A DNA stretch of 64,000 bases from Azadirachta indica (taxonomy: Eukaryota > Streptophyta > Magnoliopsida > Sapindales > Meliaceae), in NCBI GenBank assembly GCA_022749755.1, contig CM040448.1:6942481-7006480 (forward strand), given 5' to 3'. Of the stretch, positions 24,803 to 37,200 are shown piece after piece. The number at the start of each line of letters is the position of its first letter. Positions within the stretch are counted from its first letter, which is position 1. The translations under genes were made by a program, and so were the position numbers. The notes beneath the pieces are model-generated. The model was not told the origin of the DNA and ran no database searches. It saw only the letters and a list, made by a program, of their open reading frames with translations.

Positions 24803-26255
24803 TTAGCCCTCTTGATCATATGGATTGTGCAATCCTCATAATTGAGCAACGCATATGATGAATAAACCAAAGAGCTCTGATGGTATTGCATCTATCTTGA
24901 CTTTTATCTTGCATTCTTACATTGCTGAAAGGTTATATGCAAAGTAATGCATATAAAAGTATAAAGTTATACTTGGACATTCCTCAATGATAATGTTTTA
25001 GGTGATTATTTTACTCCTAGTTAGCCTTATAAGAACGAGCGTAATCATACCACCTTAATACGTTTATGCCTTTACTATTTCCTGCATTTGATTAGATTTT
25101 ACATACAGAACTTAAAGTAGATATGTTTGTTCTAACCTGACCCTTTTGTGGCAAGTTCTAGGTATGTCCTTATAGTGACTGGCAATGTCGCTTATATCTT
25201 GGCATTTCTTGAAAAGAATTGAAGGCATGCCTTTAAGGGGTAGTATTAGTAGTATTGGTAATAATCCTGAACATATCGCCAATTCGTGTTTCTGCTAGTA
25301 TAAACAAAGTTTGGATAATACCTGTGGCTTTTCTTCTATTTTTGCATATAAATTCCCGCAAGTGATCTTTACAAGAATATTATATCTTTTGTTAGCTATT
25401 AAATGTATATGTAATCGTTTAATGCAGGGTTAATCCCATTAGGAGTATTCTTGTTGAGTTATTGTATGGTTATGTTTTTTTCTTACACTTGCAAGTAATG
25501 TTAGTCATTCTAGGTGAAGTAGTCATGAGGTTATGTCTTTCTAAAAATTTAAGAGATTTTTGCACACATATAAAAAATATACAGATATCTTGTAAGTATG
25601 GTGACAATAAGAGGTCAGTATTGCCAGATATATCAGTATAATATTTTCAAAAAGAAAGAGTATAGTTCTAGCCTTTTATGATTTTTTAGATAACTGGTGG
25701 TATCGCAGCTAACTTATGCCTAAGTTAGTGTAATAACAATAAAGTAAGTGAGATTTATGTAATACTTGTTTATTTTGGATATCGATGGGGGCGTGGTTAT
25801 GTATACTTGTGTTTTGCTTTACTTGACTTTGCTAGGCCTATACCTTGTGAGCTAATTTGGTAATATTGCATATATGTGTCCTGTATAAAAAAGGAGTTTT
25901 ATCCTTAGGATAAATATATTATAGAAGCTTCCATATATTTTTCTCTTTAAGGCATTGTACCTCAAGGGCTTCTAAAGGGGCTTAGATGCCAACCATAGGG
26001 TATTTGGTTCTCTAAGAATATTTTATGGTCTACAATGACCTAAATTGTAATCATTCATGCAAGCAGGGATTCAATAGTAGCCTTTGTCGCTATGTATATA
26101 AGAGCTATGTCTCATTTTAAAGTGAGCTTCTTTTTTATTTTAGCATGCTAAAGCTTTCCATTAGGAAAATTATCCCTCCAGAACATCTACCTATATGTTA
26201 CTAACCGTCCTATGTAGGTGTCCCAAAGTGACATAGGCTTTCGTCAAACATCTAG
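24803..26255. other. Non-coding interior of element B
   Basis: No Pro, RT, RNase H or integrase similarity is readable on either strand between the left LTR and the 31-bp array. The 500 bp after the array (26,580-27,100) is likewise non-coding apart from shadow frames. Confidence 0.6.
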
Positions 26256-26575
26256 TCATGTATTATGGCTATCATTGGGTGTGTAATCATGTATTATAGC
26301 TATCGCTGGGCATGTCAATCAAGTCATAGGATATACAGTCATGTATTATGGATGTCACCAAGCATTCAGTCATGTATTATAGCTATCGTAAGGCATTCGG
26401 TCATGTATTGTAGCCATAACTAGGCATCCGATCATGTATTATGGCTCTCACTAGATGTCCGATCATTTATTATGGCTATCATCGGGTGTAATGTCATGGG
26501 GCATCTACTCATGTATTATGGCTGTTGCCAAGTATCCAGTCATGTATTATAGTTGTCGCTGAACACATGTGATAT
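26256..26575. repeat. Tandem array, 31-bp unit, inside element B
   Basis: TCATGTATTAT-type starts recur at 26,256, 26,287, 26,339, 26,370, 26,401, 26,432, 26,463, 26,509 and 26,540. The spacing is 31 bp except for two disrupted units (52 and 46 bp). The unit reads about TCATGTATTATGGCTATC followed by CTGGGCATCCG. It lies in the non-coding part downstream of gag. Confidence 0.9.
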
Positions 26576-27099
26576 TTTTTTTAAAAAAAATGTGTATGTT
26601 GCTTGAGGTGATCTCGAGTTGTGTATAACTATCGTTGAGTGTCCCTTTTATATGTTATGCTTTTCACGAGGATATTTTTTTTTTATATAGATATATTTGA
26701 GGGGTAGTATTCATTTCCTTATTTTATTAGGAACGATTTGGAAAAAGGGAAAAAAAAAAGGCAATTTAAATGAAAAAAGAACTTATTTTATTGAAAATGA
26801 CTGAAAATAATTTACAAAGAACCATGGAACTTTTAAAAGACAAAACGATCTTAAAACAAGGAAATGTCTTATAAAAGAAAATTTTAAAAGAAAGGCAATG
26901 AAATGATCCACGTAGAAGCACTGTGTAGTGAAGTTGGTTCAACACATACCTTTGGAATCGTGAGTAAAGGAAAGCTAATCTTTTCCAGAATATTGCAACC
27001 CCCAAGTGTAAGTTATATAACTTTTAGCAATGGTCCCAAAAAGCACGTGATAAAAAGCTAAGCTTTCTCAGAATATCACAGCCCCCAAGAATGGTTTAT

Positions 27100-28557
27100 G
27101 TAGTTTTAATAGTGGTATCCCTTAAGTCGTTTCTTGTTGACGGGATCACATAAATAGGTCTTGCCTATTTAGTCTCAGCCACCTCTTTATTCTTAAGGTT
27201 GATCGTGTTGTCTTTTACCAATAATGCGATAGCTACCCTATTATATTGTCGTAGTATGACAGTATCTATTTTCTGCCTTTAAGAGGACAAAACTATTGCC
27301 CCCTCCACAATTTTCTTATAGATGAGTTTTTTAATACGTCTACAATCTCTTATATCATGTCTTGCTAATTTGTGATATTGGTAAAATTAAGGGTTACCTT
27401 TATCTTTGTTCGACATATTTCTCTAAGCAGACAATGGTTTGAATAGACCATCATTTATCCATCTATCCAAGATTGAATGAAGCTCGTCGTTATTACATGG
27501 GATGATCGGTTAGGTGATAACTCTTGAAGGCATTTTCCATATGGTTTATTCTTATCCCTATTGCGAGAAGTATCCTGCTTCTCCCTATACACCGCGTAAA
27601 AAGTCTCCTCCTTTGGTTTTTCGCTTATAGACTACTTCATTGAGAGATATTTTCTCTGTGCTACCTCTATAAGTTGGCTAAAATTGCCCAAGTTTAGGTT
27701 TTCCAAGTAAACTTGATACTTAGGAAGCATGTTGTTCACGCATGTCTCTACGATCTCCGTTTCTTCTTTCTGTTCATGGCACTCCAACATAAGGTCACGA
27801 AAATGTTTCACAAAATGTAGGAGTGGTTTCGAATACTGTTGTTTAGTAGTCTACAGTCAAAACAACGTTACCTTTTCTTCACTCTGGAAATATTTTTGGC
27901 AAAACTTTGTGGCCAAGTCTCGCCATGAATGTATAGATGCTTGTGGTAGAGCAATATACCAAGATTATGCTTGGCTTATCAAAGACTTGGAAACTCTCCC
28001 AAATGCAATTCTTTATTGCAAGCATGTACTTCGAGTATGTTTATGAAGCGAGTGACATGCTCCTTGGGGTTTACTTTTTTCCCATTAAAGAATAAAATTT
28101 GGAGTTTTACATCCCTTAGGGTATGACTTTCGCAGTATTTTCTCTGAAAAGTAGGATTAGCACGTACTCTATCTTAAGTATAGTAGAACTCTGTATGCAT
28201 TGCTTAACAAAGGATATTAAGTCCATAAGTGTCGTGGGTAACTGTGATTCTAGTATGGGCTAGTTGCCAAAGCCCTCAGCGTAATTCCTTCAAGTGTTGT
28301 CTGATTTCTACCTACTGTTAAGGAAGAGGATTAAGAGGACCTATTGCTATCGCCACGCAAAGATCTCCTATCATCTCCCTATGTATATCCTATATCATCT
28401 GCATAATAAAAAGGATATTGGTGTAAGCAATGTCTTAACCGTTACCTTACTACTCTGGTTAAGTATCATCAGCGAGCATTAGTGGTATCGCTATGCATTT
28501 AGAAGACTCAGTTTGATTATCACCACTGTTTTGATTGTTACTCTTTGTAATCGCCAT
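27100..28557 (-). pseudogene. Degenerate gag of element B
   Basis: It begins at a minus-strand ATG (28,557) with an Asn/Gln-rich start (MAITKSNNQNSGDNQTE). Downstream pieces include RDLATKFCQKYFQSEEKVTL, HFVKHFRDLMLECHEQKEE, TCVNNMLPKYQVYLENL and FSQLIEVAQRKYLS, the conserved retrotransposon Gag order. A YHKLARHDIRDCRR stretch lies where the zinc-knuckle region is expected. In-frame stops and frame shifts break it. The plus-strand frame at 27,729-28,046 is its shadow. Confidence 0.75.
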
Positions 28558-28602
28558 GTCTCATAAGATTCTAGCAAAACGTCCCAGTGGAGTCACCTAT
28601 TA

Positions 28603-29843
28603 TATTGCAAGGGAAATCTACTCAATTCACGTGTTGATTGCTTACATAGGCTTGATATCGCTCTTTATGGGCTTTGATATCACTAGGCCTCTAGATCTAA
28701 ATTGAGCTTTTGTACTCCTTTTCTGACTTGTAGGGAATGAGACCAACCATGTCCCTTGGATCACACTAGATAGTTCGAGAGTTATGATGTTGCACTTTAG
28801 GAGACTGGTTTGGATTTAAGCGAAGGGATCTACTATTGTCACTTGTTGTTGCTTTTGTAATTGAAAAATACTTAGAAAAACACAAAACACGAATTATGAG
28901 TCTATGATGTATATGCGAGCAAGTCATTCCTAGTATCAATACACAAGAACACAATGGTTTAATGGTGAATCACAATTAAATTAATATAGACTGTCTCGCG
29001 ATGGTATTAAATATGATCATTTGCAATCTAATGAATCTAAGAGTGCGAACAAGGTTTCTTGAAGGCTAAAAATAATCAGATTAAGGTTAATAGATGCAAG
29101 AAAGATAGTAGGACATTAGGGTAGTGTTTATGGTAGATTAGGACAGTGAAAAGTAGTCAAGGAATAAACAAAAACCACGAGCATTGTCGTAAAGAAGAAG
29201 ACACTCTTCAAGAATGTAGTTTTTAGCTAATGAATGTCTCACCTTGAACGTGAAATCATAAATCTCTTATATAATGTGTTACAAGGAGTTACATAATATA
29301 GTGTGTTACATAGAGTTATAGTGAAACATGAATAGCTCATGCAATCCTATTTTAATACAGGTCAGCTTCCTAAGACAAGATTTTATTTATGAATTAAATT
29401 GGTGTAATTTAATCCAATTTAAAGAAAGTACTTAAAACTTTTACTTATAATAAAACATTTATTCTAATTAATTCTAATTAGAATAAAATATTTATTTCAA
29501 TTAACCTTAAGTTAATTAAAATAAAATTTTGGGCTTTAAAAAGAAAAAGGTTTTTTAGGCTTTTATGTTCCTTATGCATTAGTTTAATTATATAATAATT
29601 TTTTTTTTATCTAAATATCCTCCCAATGGGCTAAGCCTAGAACATTATATTGATTTAGAGTATACTTTGACCTACTTTTTCTTTCTACACCACTGCTTAC
29701 AATTTGAGCTCCAAAAAGTGGTTAAGCCCACTTGTGCTTTTTATACATTACTTAGACAAAATGATGTAGTTTTGGCTTGGGTTTGGGCTTAGGCTTGGGT
29801 TTGGACTTAGCTCAAACCTACGGTCAATTTTCATGTATCAATA
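28603..29843 (-). repeat. Right LTR of element B (5' LTR by orientation)
   Basis: This is a direct copy of 23,637-24,802 with moderate divergence and small indels, including an extra ~75 bp near 29,290-29,370. It begins TATTGCAAGG, corresponding to TGTTGCAGAAG in the left copy, and ends ATCAATA. Confidence 0.85.
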
Positions 29844-29848
29844 ACAAT

Positions 29849-31297
29849 TAAATGATAATTAAATTGAATTAAATTAAAATAATTAAATTCTTTGACCAAA
29901 TTAAAAGAGTAGAATGAAAATAGATAAGTTTAGAATCATAATAGATAAGCTTAGAACTAAAAAGCTTCGACTATAAACCAAATCTCTTTGCCATGTCACA
30001 ACCTGTCTCTCTTGCAAACTATTCTAGTTTCGTCTATTGAGAGAGCTTTGATAGGGTTGTAAGAGAAATGGCAAGTCAATTATGGTAGATTTGGAGGGTA
30101 AGGGGGAGAAACATTGACTATGGCAACAAAGAAGAAGGTGAGAATCGGCGTTAATGGTGGGTAATAGTCAACTAATTTAGGAGAGATGCAACTGGCAAGG
30201 GGATAGGGGAGATGCGATTTAATTTAGAGTTTTCAAATAGATTAAGATTATGATTTTTAATGCTAAATTATATTTTACTATTAATACAATAATATTTTTA
30301 TTATTTATAAATTATAAAATAAAATTATATTAATTTTTCTAACAGATAAATTACTCTATTGTCTTTAAATTGATAATATTTTTATTAACGAAACGAAAGT
30401 AAAGTAAGGGAGGGAATGAGATATTTTTGAAACAGTAGAGAGGTGATAGAGTATTATTAAAAATTTAAAGAGATAAATTACTTTTTTCTAAAACTTAATA
30501 GATAAAATACAATATCTCATTTTTTATTTTTCATTTATTTTATCCCATCTTAAAATTCTAAAAAATAAAAAGAATTGAATATCCAATATAATTTTATTAG
30601 ATAATTTATTTACAATTACTATTTTGCACCTCTAGCTTAATAGTGTATTAGGTAAAACAACCTCAGCGGGTAGCCAGCAATATACCAATCTCACAATTCC
30701 TTGAAATTTGAATCCAAGCCCCCAACCAGCCCAATCCTAGATTTGGTACAAATTTCACATTCCACTACCCCGGAGTAACCGTGAGATTCATATTTCAGCT
30801 AGGAGGAATAACGGTCACAAAAACAATAATGCAACCTGGAAAGAATACCTCCAAAAAGCAAAAACTTTTACAAGAGATGGTAGGCATGGCTGCTAACTGT
30901 AAAAACGATCGCTAACACAAGGTTCAAGCAAATTTTACAGACTTATCAGCAACTGAATTGGAATATTAACGTATGCCTGAGCAGCCTGCATGCTTGAAAC
31001 AACTGTGTCTGAACACGCACATTTTCCATTTCGATGTAAACAATTGTACAGGCTCCTAAACTGCGTTGATATTTGTTGTATGTATGTCAAATATTAAAGC
31101 TATAGGTCTAGATAAACAGCAACAAAAAGACAAGAAAAGAGAGACGCTTCCCTTTAGAATTCGATTAGTGCCACGATGAATTCCCAAAAAGAGATCCATT
31201 AGTTCACCGTGATGGGTAATCACCACATCTTGAGGTCAATAAAATTCTGTCCATGACTTAACCAAGTCCAATCTCACATTCTCGGCCATCTTCACTA
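29849..31297. other. Spacer and 3' UTR of the UBAC2-like gene
   Basis: Positions 29,850-30,640 are AT-rich and non-coding. From about 30,860 to 31,297 base composition rises and probably represents the 3' UTR of the minus-strand gene ending at 31,298. The polyadenylation site could not be placed with confidence. Confidence 0.5.
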
Positions 31298-34200
31298 CTA
31301 ATGGGACTGTGCTTCAAGAAGTATATTTGTGGCTACATTGATGTCATTTCTTGCCCGCACAAGCGCTTGTCTGGCTGAGTTCCTGTCAAAGCCCATAGAA
31401 ACCAGCATAGCAATGGAATCTTCTGGTGGCTCTATTGTGGAAGGTATCGGTGAAGGGTAATTTCTCTGGAACCAAAGAAAATGTCAGTTGTAGATGGACA
31501 TAATGAAACAAATTATGTTGAGATAGTTCCAAGAAAAATGATAATATCTATATTTTATGTTGCAAGATAAAACAGGTTCAAAAGCAAGTTTCAGAAAAAC
31601 ATATGTTTCTCAAAGATGTGTCATCACATATTAAGCACATTAAGCCTAATCATCCCAACTGATGCATGTACAGAAGGAAACCCAAATAAATCCCAAGTGT
31701 GCAGCATTTAACAAGACATACAAACTTATCTCATGAAATTTATATGCTCAAAATTATGCCAGAATAGAGAATCAAATTTAAGTGTCCTCAGAGCAGAAAA
31801 AACTGCCAATAGAATATATCCACCTCCCTTAGGAAGGAGTTGGGAAGTAAAGGGAGAAAAGGATTAGAGCACCCAGGTTCAAATCCCAGACACTAAGAAA
31901 ATTGATTCAGAGAATGTGCATGCCCACATCATCAGTACCATTCTAGTGACAATTAAACATGTTTTAAGAAGATAGAAGAATTAAGGTATTCAACCAAACA
32001 CTTGCCTCCATTTGGCGCCCAGGATATGATGGTACACTTCCTACAATATTTCTACTTGATGCTCCAGGTGGACTCCCCAAAGATGGCAGAGACAGCCGTG
32101 AAAGGAATGAAGTAATAAAATCAGGGAACTGTAACACAAGAATATACATACAGTCATGAACTTTAAAAAATATTAATAACATATTCAAGGAAAATAAATG
32201 CTACAAAAAATTTCAATGTCATTCCACGACAATACTTGTACACAAAAGTGTCATGCACGCACTAGATAATAAATGATTTAAAACAATCTGAATCAACATG
32301 CACATCTCTTCAATGGGGTTCATTCATGACTGAAGCATCACCTTCACTTTGCGAATGCGGAAAATATTTAGACGATACAAGGAACCAGCAAGAATGCCAC
32401 AAATCCCTGGCAATATAGATCTTTTCCAATATGATAAAAGAAGCTGCAAGACAAAGGGTAAGATCTCTGGCGCAAGGAGAAGGGAAGCATATATGACAAA
32501 AATATGTAATAAATTGCAACCACTCTCACCTGAAGACCAGCAAGATATATGAAAGACTTATCAGAAAAGCGGACTCCGAATACACGAAACCTTGTAGAAA
32601 CTGGAATGTCAAAGTAAAATGGTACAAATGAAGCAAATATAAGACCATATGGTCCAGATGTGAGGTTCACTGCAGGATCTGTAAAAATAGAAGATATTGT
32701 TAATTTTGTTGCTCACCATTTAACACTGTAGCTCAGAACATCAACACTTGATCTATGCTGACTAATAGTACTGAGAAATTAAAGCTTAGCTGCTAATATA
32801 ATAAATCCTCCCGCAAAGCCAATGTAAATATGGGAATAAATTCTACTATACATAATCTAGACCACAAAAAAAAATAAATAAAGTACCAACAGCTTAACAT
32901 AATACATAAGGCAGATTGGGTCATCAATTTTTTTTTCTCCCCATTAATGGACAGTAATGATAATGAAGTCATCTTTTTCAAATCTGACTTGTCACAGACC
33001 GATTAGCATCCCAAGGTGCATTTACAATAATTAGCATAACTGCTCATTAAGAGATTACAGTCGGCTCATGTTTGGTTCAGGTCCATATTCCTAGCACGAT
33101 GAATGGGTTCAGCATACATATTAAGAGAGCTATATATGAGCTGCAGATGTGATATATAGTTCTACATCTTGCTGATTGAATTTTCTTTTCTTTGGCTAAA
33201 CAAACAGATAAATAGTCATTGGAATCAAAAGCATGTACAAAGGGGACAAGATCTCCAAACTAAAAAAAGAAAAAAAAAGGAAAGAAAAACAATCTGAGAG
33301 CCACTAAAAGGGAACAAAGACTACAAAAACTGTCCACACTGACTTCTCACAGCCAGAATAAGTTAAGTCTCTAGATTATGCTTCTGCAATGGACATGTTG
33401 GTAAGACACCTACATCCCCAGAACAATAAACTAATTAACTTAACTAACTAGCAAAAGTTAAGAACAAACAAAAAGGTAAAGGAGAACAAAACAAACCAGA
33501 ATGGTCGTATCATACAGTGCAAAAAGCTTAATGAAACATGTACTACAAACCAGAATGGTTGCTTTATGCACTGCAAAAAGCCTAATGAAACATGTGCTAC
33601 TAAGTGTTTAGAAGTTACAAGAGCATATAAGCAATCATAGAAAGAATACATACCTTTAAGAAGCGATAGTGCAAGGACCTCAAAGAGAAATGAAACTGTT
33701 ACAGAGAACAATATGAACACCTGCACACATGAAAGATATTTGTTCTTAAACGCAAACAAAAATAAATAAACAAATAAATCAGATTTATAGTTTGATATTT
33801 TTTGTTCGATTTTATCAAAAAACTATATATATAGTTCATTAATTGATTAGAAGAACTAGCAATAAGTAAGAGTAAAGTGATTGATCAAATCATAGATAAC
33901 ATGGGTTTAAAATATGGGATTGTATCACCAATTCATAAAGCTAATGTAATATAATTTAGAAATATGAATTTATTATTCAAGCAAAAGAGAAGCAAATGTA
34001 CAAGAAAATCTCATATTAATCAGACCCTGAACCCAACCCTGTCTTAACCAAATATGTGACTCAAACACATCTCATAGAGCTAATTTTGCAGAAATGAATA
34101 AAAGTACATGGACAAAATCCCTACAGGGATTCTAACACCAATGCATACAGCTAACGTAATATAATTGAAATTTACAAAAAATGTATTTATTATAGAAGTA

Positions 34201-37200
34201 AAGAGCAGCAAATGTACAAGAAAATCTCAAAATATAATTAATCAGACCCCTGACCCCACCCCACATTAACCAGATATGTAAATCAAACACAAGTTCATAC
34301 AGCTGATTTTGTAGAAATGAATAAATACAAAATCCCTATAGAAGTAGAAGTGCATGTAGAATGTCCAGAATATGACAAGAAATGACCTAGTTCTGTTAAA
34401 TACACAGTTGCTTAGATTAGCAGCCACAATATAATTCATATAAAAATCTATCTAGATTTCATATACCAAGAGAACAATAAACAAACAGCTGAATCCGAAA
34501 ATATAGGCATTAGCATTTGATCATACAAATGATCATAATTTAAACTTCTCAAACCATCAAATGATCATACAAACTCAGAGTCACTGCTCACAGTAACATG
34601 CCTCGAACTGATAAATCTGTTACACAGTGGTTGAACTGGTAAACCATGTGAAACTGTCAAATTACAAAATAGTGGACCCATTGTATCAACATTGGGGCCT
34701 CTTCCTTTCATGACTTTGATCCGTTTTGAGCATTTGTTTTCTATTTCTTTCTCTGCCCATTACAATCACTAAGACTGCAATTTCTTACCTCCCAAATAAT
34801 AAGAATATATGAAGATCTTACATCTTGTTCATTTTAAGAAACAGCTTGTCCAAATAAATGAAGCAAGTAGGCTGCTCCTTTGAAGGCAGAAGGGATAGTG
34901 TTTTTCATTCTAATTTTCCTTTTTTTTTTTCTCTCCTTAATATTCATTCTCTTTTCACTCAAACTTGCATAGCCCTCTCCAATTCGGGTTAATAATTGAT
35001 AGAATAATGCATCCCAGAGCTTTCTTCTTTTATTTTCTTCTATGCATCCAAGTACTAAAATAACAATTTAACTCCCCGTATTCAATGCGCAAGATAATTC
35101 TAATTATTTTCCAGGAGGGGTAGTAACATAAGATACAATGACAGAATTCGTGAGCAGTAGTACAGTATGAACGGTTACGCACAGAGTACTTATTGGAACC
35201 TATCTGTCTCTCGAACACCCTGAAGTAGTACAGCAGGTAGAGTCCAAACATCAGTTCTGGTGCAGATAAGAAGGCAAAACCCGACACAATCAACTTCCAC
35301 AGGCGAAAATTAGTGAAAGCATCCTGTCATTACATAGAAGAAGCCTATTAGCACATATCATATTGAACTGTTCAGAGTATAACTAGTAAAATCACTATCA
35401 TATAGTCTACATAAGTTCTTTTTCTTGTGTCTTCTTCAACTCACTTTACAAACTAAGATTATATCACAGAAAAATAATTAGTGGGAAATGCAACCAAAAC
35501 AATGAGAATCATGTCTTTCTCTTCCAGGTTAGCACCTGCCACACACTACAATTCAGAAAATTTGTTTACATAGTATTTAATTAATACAGCTAACAGGTGG
35601 AACAGAATAATCAGTGACAGTGTCAAACAGAAGAGATTATTCGATTAGGAAACTATCTTTATTGACATCTACCAAGCAATACATGAAGCGTAGTAACTAT
35701 TTCAAGCTGTGAACTACTGACGCCCATGCATGCTTTACCATCTGTTTCTGGAATGAAAAAGTTAGCACTCATATCTCACACATCTAGCATCCTATTGCTC
35801 CACAATGAAGGTTCACAATTAGAATGTTTAAGTTAACCAATACATGAGTTATTTCTTATAAATAGAAATTTGTTAGATTTGTTCAAGGTTAGGAGAGAAC
35901 TTTATGACAATGATTCAAGTCATGCAAGTACTAAAATATGTAACAAAACCTGCAAAATCAAACACCAGTAATGATACATGTTGAAAGGTACTGGCAACCA
36001 AATAAGTTGTTATTGACAAGAGGTATTACCGCCAGCTTTGTAAAGGCAATTTTGGAATATTAACCTTATCTCAATTAAAGTGATACCACTGTGAAAACCT
36101 TAGAATAAGGGAAGAAGAAACTCAAAGAACAAGATATTAACCTTATCTCATTCAAATCAGATCCAAATCATGCATGATATACCCCAATCAAGAGATCCCA
36201 TGATCCTCAAAATTTGGAAAGAAAAAAAATTAGAAAGAAACCATAAACGGAAAATATTGTCTGTTCCCAAGCTATAAAGAAGAAAGGAAAAGGAAATATA
36301 GTGCAATCAACCTTAAATTTAAGAATATCAAATTCTATTTATTCTTTTTGCAAGTTTAAAGCAGCTTTCAAGGCAACATAAATAAATTTTAAACAACTTG
36401 TAATGAATAAAAGCATAAAAATGGTAAAAACTGAAAAGCACTCACAACCATCTCAAGTACAGACCAAATGGACCAGAAAACTGCAAAGGGTACAGACCAA
36501 ATGGAGCATAAAAATGGTAAAAACTGAAAAGCACTCACAACCATCTCAAGTACAGACCAAATAGACCAGAAAACTGCAAAGGGTACAGACCAAATGGACC
36601 AGAAAACTGCAAAGGTTAAACCTTGACACAAGCTATCCCTACTTACATGGAACAAACCAATGTGTGACAGCCTATCTTTCTGAGCAATAAAGAAGTAACA
36701 CAAGAATTGTATTACCAGTCACAACAGCTCTACCGAAGGCACCATGTACCCAAAACAGTGAATCCTCAGACATGTAAATTTTTATTGAACAAGAAAACAG
36801 GGTAATAGAATTCCAATCCCAATTCCCATTTTCCTTCCACAAAAACATGAAATATTTCCAATTCAATCCCAAAAGTGAATCAACTGAAGGAAAATCAAAA
36901 CCAGATCAAGATGACACAATAAAGAGCAAAAAAATCAAATCCCAAAACATTATTTCGTATTGCAACAATAAGCATAAAAAACATAGGTCAGCAAAGTCGT
37001 ACTTGTACAAAAATATACACAACCTATTTGCAATTACACCTAAATTGATCTCCAAAACAGAAACTAGACTCGCACAATTGAACGCCTCAAGGTCATAACA
37101 TTTACATACTACAAAAAGAAATTCAGAGCAGTAAAAATAAAATTTTGATCATGATTCAAGCCATTAGAAACAAACAAGAAAACAAAAAATCGGCGTAAGA

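Larger units (their letters stand above)
23637..29843 (-). mobile_element. Element B: gag-only LTR retrotransposon (6.2 kb) with 5-bp target duplication
   Basis: Two direct LTRs (23,637-24,802 and 28,603-29,843) enclose 3.8 kb. The outer ends are TGTTG and a diverged CAATA; the left LTR ends CAACA. The 5 bases ACAAT flank the element on both sides (23,632-23,636 and 29,844-29,848). A primer-binding-like stretch (GGTGACTCCACTGGGAC on the minus strand, about 28,582-28,598) next to the right LTR and a purine-rich run beside the left LTR show that it reads on the minus strand. The interior holds a broken gag (28,557 to about 27,100), then 2.3 kb of non-coding DNA with a 31-bp tandem array, and no pol. 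This fits the TR-GAG class of non-autonomous elements. Confidence 0.85.

Noticed and set aside
27729..28046. 105-codon plus-strand frame
   Set aside because: It is the shadow of the minus-strand Gag of element B, which reads clear Gag motifs over the same bases.
31860..31930. tRNA- or SINE-like B-box (GGTTCAAATCCC) in an intron of the UBAC2-like gene
   Set aside because: No matching A-box at the right distance, no cloverleaf and no poly-A tail or target duplication, so neither a tRNA nor a SINE is supported.
33448..33759. 103-codon minus-strand frame around 33.5 kb
   Set aside because: Only the part 33,720-33,654 is exon 4 of the UBAC2-like gene. The rest is intron with a 54-bp tandem duplication.
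36389..36703. 104-codon minus-strand frame with repeated FWSIWSV blocks
   Set aside because: The repeat in the translation comes from the 93-bp intronic tandem duplication; there are no splice or family signals.
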